A stretch of DNA of 41,659 bases from Candidatus Parabacteroides intestinigallinarum (lineage in GTDB: Bacteria > Bacteroidota > Bacteroidia > Bacteroidales > Tannerellaceae): positions 1 to 41,659 of the forward strand of contig DXEN01000008.1 of the NCBI GenBank assembly GCA_019114945.1. The letters are read 5' to 3'. A program made the translations under genes and the position numbers. The notes beneath the pieces were generated by a model. It had not been told where the DNA came from. It saw nothing but the letters and a program-made list of their open reading frames with translations, and did not search any database. Of the stretch, positions 24,486 through 31,925 are shown in pieces; the first letter of the stretch is position 1, and each line of letters begins with the position of its first letter.

Positions 24486-25227
24486 GCATCATTTCCTTAA
24501 TCTTTTTCAGAAGCGGATTCTTCGGGAAATTCCGGTGGAGATAGCTCGCGTGTTTGTGCGTAAGCCGTTTCAGTTGGTGGTTGCGCATAAAGCTATCCAC
24601 CCGTTTCTCGAAAAGCTCTCCCCCATAAGCCGGGTATCGCTCGGACGCCGCGTTGCGCTCGTTATAGATGGGCCGTTTGAAGACTTCGTTTCTTACCAGA
24701 TAACATTGATCCGAGAAACCATAGCTGATAAAGAAGTCGTCGGTCTCGTCGATAGCCTCGCGGGCCACTTTCTTGAATTTACGGTTCCATGCGGGATTGG
24801 CGACAACAAGATCTTCCCGGTTGTCCATTAGCGCGATCGCCTCCGGGATCCAACTCTCGGAAGCGGGCGCCATAATCGCGTCGCTGGAGAAATGGAGGTG
24901 ATACGTTGTCTCGCTCAAGTAAATCCCTACGAGCTCCGCGATGGAATAATAATAACCTTTCCCGAACGAATCCCGGTCTATCTGGAAGAAATCGAGCGCT
25001 TCCCGCTCATAATCGGCGGCGATATAATACGTGTCGATGACGCCTTTCCGTACTTTCTCCTCAGCGTACGCACGAACCGTATCAATATCCTTCACATTGT
25101 TGATGATCAGTTGCTTGCGCTGAAAGGTAATGCCGCATCGCTTGATCATCTCGTCCAGATAAGGCGTTCGCAACAAGAACCGCCAGTCATTCTCGTAGCA
25201 CTTTGTCTCGAAAGTAATCGTATTCAT
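24475..25227 (-). CDS. Glycosyltransferase-like protein of unknown specificity
   Basis: This 250-residue protein has no clear family signature that I can name. The N-terminal half reads like a GT-A nucleotide-sugar fold (NTITFETKCYENDW..., HLHFSSDAIMAPASESWI), where SSDA occupies the usual place of a DxD metal-binding motif. A basic C-terminal tail (HRNFPKNPLLKKIKEMM) could touch the membrane. It is the last of three overlapping minus-strand genes: its start overlaps the stop of the GT2 gene by 4 nt (ATGA). Context with GT2 and DUF5672 supports a role in LPS or surface glycan synthesis. It ends within the convergent LPS kinase gene. Confidence 0.75.
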   Translation of the reverse strand: MNTITFETKCYENDWRFLLRTPYLDEMIKRCGITFQRKQLIINNVKDIDTVRAYAEEKVRKGVIDTYYIAADYEREALDFFQIDRDSFGKGYYYSIAELVGIYLSETTYHLHFSSDAIMAPASESWIPEAIALMDNREDLVVANPAWNRKFKKVAREAIDETDDFFISYGFSDQCYLVRNEVFKRPIYNERNAASERYPAYGGELFEKRVDSFMRNHQLKRLTHKHASYLHRNFPKNPLLKKIKEMMLNA

Positions 25228-26006
25228 CTCTCTATCAATTCAGGGTCTATATCTTCTTTACGTACACGCATCTCCCATATCTTAGCGATCGTGACATATT
25301 TATAAAAGGCGTTCAATCCGCAATAAACCAACCCAGCTTTGCCATCCTTGTATCCTCCTTTGAATAGATACAACTTCAGGAAGCGAAAGAAAGTCTCGCC
25401 CATCAGTGAGCAGAAAGGATATTTCTTCGTTTTCCGCCTGGCCAGTTCGTTCTCGGTATATTGATTTGTCTTCCGGATATTGGTCGCGACGGAGTCGTTC
25501 GCCAAATGAACGAGGGCAAGCTCTTTCCGCTTTCCGGGAATCGTCTCGATGCGTCCTTGTACTTGCGGATGGGCATGTACGAAAGGAGGCCAATACGTTT
25601 TTTCCTTCCGGAAGAAACGAAGATGCAGACTGGGATAATCGCTATGCATGAACCGACCCATGAAATAGTTTTTCATGGGAATCCGGATACCGTCCGGGCA
25701 ATCGGGAGAGGCGGTCCGCACGTATAGATATTCTTTAAGTGAGGATGGGACAATCTCGTCGGCGTCGATGACCAGCACCCAAGGATGGCGGGCCGATTGG
25801 ATGGCGAAATTGCGTGCCGGTTCCACGAAACCGGTATGATCGTGATACACAATCGTGCAACCGTATTCTCGCGCGATAGCGATGGTCCGGTCCATGCTGT
25901 GCATATCGCAAATCAGAATCTCGTCAAAATCCTTGACCGAGCGGAGCACTCTCTCCAAATGCCTCTCCGCGTTAAACGTATTAATGACAACCGATATATG
26001 ATTCAT
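25224..26006 (-). CDS. Glycosyltransferase family 2 (WaaE/KdtX-like)
   Basis: This 260-residue GT-A enzyme has the N-terminal beta-strand motif ISVVINTFNAERHLERVL, an acidic pair ICDMHSMDRT, the PARNFAI stretch and the metal-binding WVLVIDADEIV. Those features, and the following PMKNYFMGRFMHSDYPSLHLRFFRK, match the WaaE/KdtX-like beta-glycosyltransferases that add glucose-like sugars to LPS core. Substrate is inferred from family only. It starts 15 nt after the DUF5672 gene and overlaps the next gene by 4 nt. Confidence 0.9.
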   Translation of the reverse strand: MNHISVVINTFNAERHLERVLRSVKDFDEILICDMHSMDRTIAIAREYGCTIVYHDHTGFVEPARNFAIQSARHPWVLVIDADEIVPSSLKEYLYVRTASPDCPDGIRIPMKNYFMGRFMHSDYPSLHLRFFRKEKTYWPPFVHAHPQVQGRIETIPGKRKELALVHLANDSVATNIRKTNQYTENELARRKTKKYPFCSLMGETFFRFLKLYLFKGGYKDGKAGLVYCGLNAFYKYVTIAKIWEMRVRKEDIDPELIER

Positions 26007-26021
26007 GGCTTCTTTCTTTAC

Positions 26022-26786
26022 TTAAAAGTGAATGATGGGTTTCCAGAACGCACGCATTTTCCGTTTGTACCAAGCGTGGCAACCGAATGGCAAGCGATGG
26101 CCTGTCAACCGGAAGCAATAAGCCGGGTATTTGTCGAAAGCGAAAAGGAGTGCCTCCCGAACCGGAGGATAGCGGAATCCTTGGGCTTGCGTGGCCCAAA
26201 AGACATCCTCGTTATAGAGATGATGGCGAACCGCCAGATAGCGTTCAATCAGTTCGCTTCGCGTCGACACGACACGAAGATGGCTGGCTACCTTGCGCAA
26301 TGAGAGACCGCCATTGCCGACCTTGTCGTATAAGTCTTGTTTCGACGGGCGATGCTTCCATCGGGCGTATCGGTGGCAAAGCCGCATGAATGTGGAAATG
26401 AGCGGCCAGGTATAAATGGGTTTCCGCAGCCAAGGCGCTCCGGTGTAATCATATCCCTTAGCGACCCATTCCGAAAGCTCGTCGCGAAAGACGTATGCGT
26501 CCAATTGATAAATCAATATATATTCGCTATCTAAAAAGCGTTCGTAAAAGTGTTCGGAGAGCATCAATCGGTTGTATCCGCTTATTCCCGCGAAATAAAT
26601 GTCATCAAACGATTCGATTCGCAACCGGGGAAACTCCGTTACTAATTCCGACAAATCCAATGATACGGGTTTGACAACAACCAACGGATAGGCACACAAC
26701 ACCGTATATACCTGCCTCAACGAACGTTTCTCCAGCTCGGATAATACGTTCTTATAAATAGGTATGACGACTTTCACCGCTTCCAT
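26022..26786 (-). CDS. DUF5672 family, glycosyltransferase-like protein
   Basis: The 254-residue product fits the DUF5672 family: KVVIPIYKNVLSELEKRSL at the N-terminus, central YILIYQLDAYVFRDELSEW and GYDYTGAPWL, then GNGGLSLRKV and NEDVFWA. These motifs resemble GT-A enzymes, where QLDAYVF holds an acidic residue in the DxD place and GNGGLSLR resembles the acceptor loop of GT families. Family members are found in LPS/O-antigen clusters. It is the first gene of the three-gene minus-strand operon and has a good -7 box upstream. Confidence 0.85.
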   Translation of the reverse strand: MEAVKVVIPIYKNVLSELEKRSLRQVYTVLCAYPLVVVKPVSLDLSELVTEFPRLRIESFDDIYFAGISGYNRLMLSEHFYERFLDSEYILIYQLDAYVFRDELSEWVAKGYDYTGAPWLRKPIYTWPLISTFMRLCHRYARWKHRPSKQDLYDKVGNGGLSLRKVASHLRVVSTRSELIERYLAVRHHLYNEDVFWATQAQGFRYPPVREALLFAFDKYPAYCFRLTGHRLPFGCHAWYKRKMRAFWKPIIHF

Positions 26787-26835
26787 CGCATATTTGCGCT
26801 TGTTTGTTGCCTTTTAGAGGTTTGTTATCGTGGGG

Positions 26836-26843
26836 CAAATGTA
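26836..26843 (-). promoter_or_regulatory. -7 box of the DUF5672-GT2 operon
   Basis: Minus-strand TACATTTG matches TAnnTTTG. The predicted start near 26829 leaves a leader of about 43 nt. No clear TTTG at -33. Confidence 0.5.
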
Positions 26844-26882
26844 GGAAAAATAACGATAAGAACCGAATTTCCCTGCCGAATG

Positions 26883-27521
26883 TCATTTCCGTCCGAAATC
26901 CGCGGGAATCTCGCCCCAAGCGGAAGTTTCCCATTTTAAGATAGGCGTGGTGTAAGTGTGGGCGTTTAGCCAACGCTCCGCCCGCTCTATCAGGTCGAAG
27001 ATGGGCTCGTTGACGGACGTTCGGGCAAGCTTGGTCTTGCATTTCTTGTTCTTGACCCATGAGATAGCGTTCCGGCTATCCGAGTATATCGGCCAATCAA
27101 GGCCTTTCTGTTTCAATAAAGCCAAGCCATGCACCAAGGCAAGAAACTCGCCGATGTTATTCGTGCCTTCTTTCATCGGACCGATGTGGAAAATCTCCTG
27201 TCCGGTCGCGGTATAAACCCCTCGATATTCCATGTTCCCGGGATTGCCGCTACAAGCGGCATCGACGGCGAGACTCTCGCGGATAGGTTGCCCGGTAGCG
27301 GACGCACTTGTCTTATGTATCTCGCTCTGAAGCGACGCGATGCCCCAATAAGCCTCCGGGCCATTCTTGAAGGCCTGCTCGGCTTCCTCTCGCGTCGGAA
27401 AGGATTTGTATTTCGCTCCTTTTTGTCCGTGCACTTGCGCTTTGCACGTTTCCCAAGTCTCATAGACTCCCGGAGCGAGCCCTTGCCACACGACGTAATA
27501 TTTGGTTTTACGCTTCGCCAT
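26883..27521 (-). CDS. Ribonuclease HI with N-terminal viroplasmin (RNA/DNA hybrid-binding) domain
   Basis: This 212-residue enzyme degrades the RNA strand of RNA/DNA hybrids. The N-terminal domain (about 5-53) has the viroplasmin/hybrid-binding pattern YYVVWQGLAPGVYETWETCKAQVHGQKGAKYKSF (read in parts: YYVVWQG, GVYETW, CKAQVHG, YKSFPTREEAEQAF). The RNase H domain (about 83-212) carries the acidic set Asp87 (AVDAACSGNPG), Glu125 (GEFLALVHGLALL), Asp148 (IYSDSRNAISW) and probable Asp208 near the end. The layout is that of eukaryotic-type RNase H1, common in Bacteroidetes. It stands alone between the glycan genes and GH92, and is probably a housekeeping nuclease for R-loops and primers. Confidence 0.92.
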   Translation of the reverse strand: MAKRKTKYYVVWQGLAPGVYETWETCKAQVHGQKGAKYKSFPTREEAEQAFKNGPEAYWGIASLQSEIHKTSASATGQPIRESLAVDAACSGNPGNMEYRGVYTATGQEIFHIGPMKEGTNNIGEFLALVHGLALLKQKGLDWPIYSDSRNAISWVKNKKCKTKLARTSVNEPIFDLIERAERWLNAHTYTTPILKWETSAWGEIPADFGRK

Positions 27522-27551
27522 CTTCTTTGTAATTGATTGAATAATAAGGAA

Positions 27552-27590
27552 GGTGTATCAAGATTACGCGGTTTCGCGATTTGATACACC
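27552..27590 (-). terminator. Probable terminator of the first GH92 gene
   Basis: GGTGTATCAA at 27552-27561 pairs with TTGATACACC at 27581-27590, with an inner CGCG/CGCG stem. It lies 11 nt after the GH92 stop. On the minus strand it is followed by TTCCTTATTATTC, a moderate U-rich tail. Confidence 0.6.
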
Positions 27591-27601
27591 CTCCAACTAT
27601 T

Positions 27602-29938
27602 TTAATCCGTCAAGGAATAAGGACGGTCCTCGCCAAGGAACAGCCGTTTCTTATTCGGTTTGGACGACATCTCGAAGGTGAGCGTGCCGCCGTTCATGAT
27701 GTCATCTTGCGTGATGTAGCCTTTCGTGTAAGGCTTGCCGTTCAGTTTCACGGCCTTCACGTAGCGATTCTTGTCGCTGATCTTCTCGGCTTTTACCTCG
27801 AAAGTCTTGCCATTCTCCAACGATACCTTAATATAAGGCAGGTACGGAGCGCCCAACACGTATTGATCCGTGCCCGGGCAGACGGGATAGAAGCCCATGG
27901 CGGAGAAGATGTACCAAGCCGACATCTGACCGCAATCGTCGTTTCCACAAAGCCCGTCGATGTTGTTGCGGTACATCTTGTTCATAATCTCACGTTGCCA
28001 GTACTGCGTTTTCCAGGGTTGGCTGGTCCACGCGTAAAGGAACGGGATGTGATGGCTTGGCTCGTTGCCTTGCACGTAACCACCCAGCAGGCCTTCCTTG
28101 GTTACGTCCTCCGTTTGGGCGAAGAACTCATCGGGCAGGTGCATCGTGAAGAGAGAGTCCAGCTTCTGGATGAAGGTCTGCTCACCGCCCATCAACCGGA
28201 TCATGCCGTTCACATCTTGCGGGACGTAGAAAGAGTAGTTCAAGGCATTGCCTTCGATGAAGCCCTCGCCGTGTGTGCTGAGCAGGCTGAAATTCTCCTT
28301 GAATTGCCCGTTCGCGTAACGGGGCCGTGCGTATCCAATCGATGTATCAAACACGTTCGCGTAGTTGGCGGCCCGTTTCTTATAGGCCTCGGCGACGCTG
28401 GCGTTGCCCGCTAATCGCGCCGTGTTGTAGATTGTCCAGTCATCGTAAGCGTATTCCAACGTCAGCGAGCCGGCGCTTCCGTTGCGTTCCAAGGGGACGT
28501 ATCCCAATTCCATGTATTCTTTCGTACCGTCGTAGTAGGGAATCGTGGAGCTGCTGACCATCGCTTTCAGCGCCGCCTCCTTGTCGATGGGCAGTCCTTT
28601 CGCGATGGCGTCCGCCAGGACGGAAACCGAATGATAGCCAATCATGCACCAATTCTCGTTCGCCATATGGCTCCAGATTGGCAAGGCGTGATGAACGCTC
28701 TGCTCATAGTGTTTCAGCATAGACTGGGCGATGTCCGTATTTACTTGCCGGTTGATGATGTTAAAGAGCGGATGGAGGGCGCGATACGTGTCCCATACGG
28801 AGAAGACCGTATAATTGGTGAAACCTTCCGCCTTGTGGATGTTATGATCCAAGCCGCGATATTGCCCGTCCACGTCCGTATAAACACAGGGGTTGATCAT
28901 CGTGTGATACAATGAGGTATAAAGCATCGCCAATTGATCCTCGCTTCCTTCCGCCTCGATGATGGAGAGCGCCTTGCTCCATGTATCGGATGCCCGAGCG
29001 GCTAATTGGTCGAAGGAAGCTCCGGAAGCCTCGGCACGCAAGTTCTTCAAGGCGCCGTCCGCGCTCACTCCCGAAAGAGCCACTTTCACTTCTAATTCGT
29101 TGGAGGTCTTGGGATCGAATTCGAAATAGGCTACGATCTTCCTTCCGCCGATATCGGGGAAGTTCTCTTTCATATTGAACTTGCCATAACCACCCCGATA
29201 ATCCACTTTCGCTTTCTCCTCGCATCCGTAATGGATGATAGGTTTCGAGAACGACATGGCGAAATAGGTATAATTGGTACGCGCCCATCCGTTCGTGATG
29301 CGATAACCGGTAATAAGCGTATCGTTCTCCACCCGGATGTTGGTCCAAAGTACCTTGCCATCGTAGTTATAGATTCCGTGAATCATATCCAGCACGATGC
29401 GTTGGTTCTCGCTATCGGCGGGATACGTATATTTATGAACGCCTACCCGTCGCGTCGTGGTGAGTTGCGCCTTCACGCCATAATCGTCGAGCGTTACCTC
29501 GTAATAGCCGGGACGTGAGACTTCCGTGTCGTGCGAGAAACGGGAACGGTATCCGCTATCCGGGTTCGTGGCCGTACCGGGATTCAACTTCAACGCTCCG
29601 GTGGTCGGCATGATCAGGATATCGCCCAGGTCGGAATGCCCCGTGCCGCTGAAGTGCGTATGACTGAAACCGACGATGCTGCTATCCTTATACTGATAGC
29701 CGGCGCAATACTCGTAGGCGCGGGGTTGGTATTTCCCGTCGATGTTATGCGGGATGGTGTCCGTATCCGGACTGAGTTGGACGAGTCCGAAGGGTACGCA
29801 AGCGCCGGGGAATGTATGTCCCATTCCATTGGTGCCGATAATCGGATTGACACGGTCGATGACGCTCGTTTGCGCCATCGCGAGGGTCGAGCAGGCTGCC
29901 ATCAGCAGGCAGCAAATAGATTGATGGATATGTACCAT
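27602..29938 (-). CDS. GH92 alpha-mannosidase (GFSHTHFSGTG clade)
   Basis: This 778-residue calcium-dependent glycoside hydrolase has the GH92 beta-sandwich (about 25-275) and (alpha/alpha)6 barrel. Visible family motifs are VNPIIGTNGMGHTFPGACVPFGLVQLSPDT, GFSHTHFSGTGHSDLGDIL, WDTYRALHPL, NENWCMIGYHSVSVLADA (the Glu is the probable acid), LEYAYDDW and GNDDCGQMSAWYIFSAMGFYPVCPGT (each quoted only in part by function). GH92 enzymes remove alpha-mannose, often from host N-glycans or fungal mannan, by inversion. The linkage is not certain. The signal peptide (about 1-22) has both a type I site (AMAQ) and a Cys (LLMAAC), so it could be a lipoprotein or periplasmic. It has its own -7 box and terminator and is separate from the SusCD locus. 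Confidence 0.9.
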   Translation of the reverse strand: MVHIHQSICCLLMAACSTLAMAQTSVIDRVNPIIGTNGMGHTFPGACVPFGLVQLSPDTDTIPHNIDGKYQPRAYEYCAGYQYKDSSIVGFSHTHFSGTGHSDLGDILIMPTTGALKLNPGTATNPDSGYRSRFSHDTEVSRPGYYEVTLDDYGVKAQLTTTRRVGVHKYTYPADSENQRIVLDMIHGIYNYDGKVLWTNIRVENDTLITGYRITNGWARTNYTYFAMSFSKPIIHYGCEEKAKVDYRGGYGKFNMKENFPDIGGRKIVAYFEFDPKTSNELEVKVALSGVSADGALKNLRAEASGASFDQLAARASDTWSKALSIIEAEGSEDQLAMLYTSLYHTMINPCVYTDVDGQYRGLDHNIHKAEGFTNYTVFSVWDTYRALHPLFNIINRQVNTDIAQSMLKHYEQSVHHALPIWSHMANENWCMIGYHSVSVLADAIAKGLPIDKEAALKAMVSSSTIPYYDGTKEYMELGYVPLERNGSAGSLTLEYAYDDWTIYNTARLAGNASVAEAYKKRAANYANVFDTSIGYARPRYANGQFKENFSLLSTHGEGFIEGNALNYSFYVPQDVNGMIRLMGGEQTFIQKLDSLFTMHLPDEFFAQTEDVTKEGLLGGYVQGNEPSHHIPFLYAWTSQPWKTQYWQREIMNKMYRNNIDGLCGNDDCGQMSAWYIFSAMGFYPVCPGTDQYVLGAPYLPYIKVSLENGKTFEVKAEKISDKNRYVKAVKLNGKPYTKGYITQDDIMNGGTLTFEMSSKPNKKRLFLGEDRPYSLTD

Positions 29939-29979
29939 GTATAAAATAGAATTTGTTTGATTGATTTGGAAAACGCGGC

Positions 29980-29987
29980 AAATTTAC
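29980..29987 (-). promoter_or_regulatory. -7 box of the first GH92 gene
   Basis: Minus-strand TAAATTTG matches TAnnTTTG. The predicted start near 29973 gives a leader of about 35 nt. No clear -33 element. Confidence 0.5.
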
Positions 29988-30021
29988 CTTTTTTATTGGG
30001 GGTAGCCTATGTTTTCCCGGT

Positions 30022-30279
30022 TTATTTTTTCCTTTTATGCCGCATCATTCTTGCCCGGACGCCCCAAAGGAGGGAAAAAAGTACGCCTATCCAAAAGAAA
30101 CTGATCAAGAAAAGGTCGAATGAGGTAATTTGCTCCAGTGGAAGCGAGGAGATGTTTTCTCCGCTTATGAATCTCGCGCCGACGAGTCCGATCAGCACGA
30201 TCGCGCCGACGGGAATGATTCCTAAGAGCAGTTTGCGTTTGATATACGCGATATTTCCGGAGTCCCGTTTTGTTTTCAT
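30022..30279 (-). CDS. Small two-helix membrane protein
   Basis: The 85-residue protein has two hydrophobic segments (about 17-36, KLLLGIIPVGAIVLIGLVGA, and 52-71, FDLFLISFFWIGVLFSLLWG) and very basic ends (KRK before the first, RARMMRHKRKK after the second), so both ends are predicted in the cytoplasm. No family recognised. It lies between the first GH92 and a long palindrome and has no close operon partner. A real small membrane protein is likely because of the clear topology. Confidence 0.65.
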   Translation of the reverse strand: MKTKRDSGNIAYIKRKLLLGIIPVGAIVLIGLVGARFISGENISSLPLEQITSFDLFLISFFWIGVLFSLLWGVRARMMRHKRKK

Positions 30280-30388
30280 AGCGCGAAAATCCTCTTTTTC
30301 AAGGACGGGGAAAATCCCTATGAATAGGTAAAAGTCTGGGGCGGGTCATCATTTATAGGTAGATACGTATTTGTCAAATCGCAGAAAA

Positions 30389-30492
30389 GGCATGCGGACA
30401 ACGCAGAAGGCGCGGATTCGCACAGACTCTTTTTATTATTAATCAAATAAAAAAGAATCCGCGCGAATCCGCGTCCTCAGCGTCCGCGTGCC
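30389..30492. repeat. Long imperfect palindrome (REP/MITE-like)
   Basis: Arms of roughly 47-49 nt at 30389-30437 and 30446-30492 pair with few mismatches; both contain CGCGGATTCGC and GCGGAC blocks, with an A+T-rich centre. It follows the isomerase stop by 39 nt and may act as its terminator. Similar CGCGGATT-rich palindromes occur widely in Bacteroidetes intergenic DNA as far as I recall. The rest of 30280-30531 shows no gene. Confidence 0.65.
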
Positions 30493-30531
30493 AATACCTA
30501 ATTTTGACACACTTCCTTGCGATTCGTATTT

Positions 30532-31524
30532 CTACCGAACGAAATCGGCGTTTTGCAGATAAGCGGCGCTTTTCTCTACACCCTCAAACTGTGTACGGCC
30601 TTTCGGATCGCCTTCCAGCTCCACGTAATAACCGAGGATACCGATCTCGTACGCTTTCTTGAAGATGTTAGGGAAGTTCATCATGCCCGAGTCGCCTAAG
30701 ATCCAGCGATCCTTGATGTGCAACAGTTTGATGCGGTCCGGATAATTGCCCATCCATTCCAGCGGGTCTTGTTGTCCCATCACGGTCCAATAAACGTCCA
30801 ACTCGAACATCACCTTATCCGGGTCGGTGTTCTTTATGAACAGTTCCTCGATATACGTACCTTTCGGAGGAGCCCATGGATTGGGATCAGGTTTCTCGCC
30901 GGGCTTCAATACCCGTTTGAACTCGTTGTTGTGATTGTGATAGCCCCAAAGGATGCCGGCCGCTTTCGCGATCTCGCCCGCACGGTTGAAAATCTCGCAC
31001 ACCCGCTTGGCATCGTCCTCGTTCTCAATGCGGGGCAGACTGGGTTGCACCATATAAGAAACACCTAATTCCGCATGGATATCGGTGGCTTTTTTCCAAA
31101 AGTCCTCGAATTGAGACATATTCTCCTTCGTGTATTCCCGGACGGAAGGCGTCAGGTGCGAGCTGCTGATGCGCAAGCCGGCATCGTCCGCCATCTTCTT
31201 ATAGTCTTTTGCGGAGACGAAGGTCGTGTTTTTCGGATTGTAGTCGCCGAATTGTCCGGTTTTCTCTTGATAGCCGAAAATCTCCAAGTCCGTGTAGCCC
31301 ATCTTGGCTAAGCGGCTCAACCCGTTGGGTAGGTCGCGCAACAGTTCTTGTCCGAGCGAGTAGGTTTGCAAGCCCATTTTCTTCTTCGCCTCGATTCCTG
31401 TCGCCGCGGAAGTGGCGTCGATAGCTGGTGTGGAAAGCGCGTTGGAAGCTGTTAGTTTCTGGCTGGCCAAGCCGCCTAATGTCAATAAGGAAAGATTCCT
31501 CAGAAAAGTTCTTCTGTCTGTCAT
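30532..31524 (-). CDS. Tat-exported TIM-barrel sugar phosphate isomerase/epimerase
   Basis: The 330-residue product begins with a twin-arginine signal (DRRTFLRNLSLLTLGGLASQ), which implies export in folded form. The mature part is an AP-endonuclease-2/xylose-isomerase-like TIM barrel: GLQTYSLGQELL, YTDLEIFGYQ, SSHLTP, ELGVSYMVQPSLP, LWGYHNHNNEF (metal-binding His and Glu), MFELDVYWTVMGQQDPLEWM and KLLHIKDR. Such periplasmic enzymes in Bacteroidetes act on sugars or sugar acids, including epimerisation of 3-keto sugars; substrate unknown. The gene is monocistronic, with a TATATTCG box upstream. Confidence 0.88.
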   Translation of the reverse strand: MTDRRTFLRNLSLLTLGGLASQKLTASNALSTPAIDATSAATGIEAKKKMGLQTYSLGQELLRDLPNGLSRLAKMGYTDLEIFGYQEKTGQFGDYNPKNTTFVSAKDYKKMADDAGLRISSSHLTPSVREYTKENMSQFEDFWKKATDIHAELGVSYMVQPSLPRIENEDDAKRVCEIFNRAGEIAKAAGILWGYHNHNNEFKRVLKPGEKPDPNPWAPPKGTYIEELFIKNTDPDKVMFELDVYWTVMGQQDPLEWMGNYPDRIKLLHIKDRWILGDSGMMNFPNIFKKAYEIGILGYYVELEGDPKGRTQFEGVEKSAAYLQNADFVR

Positions 31525-31565
31525 GGTGATAAAGAATTAAAATTACACATCTATTGCTATATGCG

Positions 31566-31573
31566 CGAATATA
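31566..31573 (-). promoter_or_regulatory. Possible -7 box of the isomerase gene
   Basis: Minus-strand TATATTCG is one base from TAnnTTTG and is the same octamer found before the REC-PP2C gene. Predicted leader about 35 nt. Confidence 0.35.
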
Positions 31574-31701
31574 ACGAACCTTTTTAAGGTTTCGGGGCAT
31601 CGCGCCTATCAAAAAGAAGCGATGGCTTTTAAATAGACTTAAAATTTGATATATATCAATCCGTTCCCGCGGCGGGGGAAAGAATCTTCTGATGGAATAA
31701 A

Positions 31702-31920
31702 TCGCGACAACTCGAATAATTTTCTGTTAGCGTTGTCGCGGGGCGCGATAGCTCGAATAATTCTCTGTCAGCGTTGTCGCGGGGCGCGATAACTCGAATA
31801 ATTCTCTGTTAGCATCGTCGCGGGGCGCGATAGCCCGAATAATTTTCTGTTAGCGTTGTCGCGGGGCGCGGCAGCCCGGAAAATTCTCTGTTGGCGTTGT
31901 CGCGCCCCGCGGCAAGTCCG
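31702..31920. repeat. Five tandem 41-bp G+C-rich repeats
   Basis: Copies anchored on CTCGAATAAT (or CCCGAATAAT, CCCGGAAAAT) start at 31711, 31752, 31793, 31834 and 31875, an exact 41-bp period. Each unit ends in GTTGTCGCGGGGCGCG, which can fold as CGCG-GGG-CGCG; CGCGACAAC at 31703-31711 pairs with GTTGTCGCG at 31732-31740. In the last copy GGGGCGCG is replaced by GCCCCGCG. The array fills most of the 401-nt gap 31525-31925; no gene was seen in that gap. Confidence 0.85.
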
Positions 31921-31925
31921 TATGC

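Noticed and set aside
27581-28414. 277-codon plus-strand open frame within GH92
   Set aside because: Shadow of the GH92 coding strand with no domain and no start signal.
31702-31920. CRISPR array
   Set aside because: Units of 41 bp are similar throughout, without spacers.
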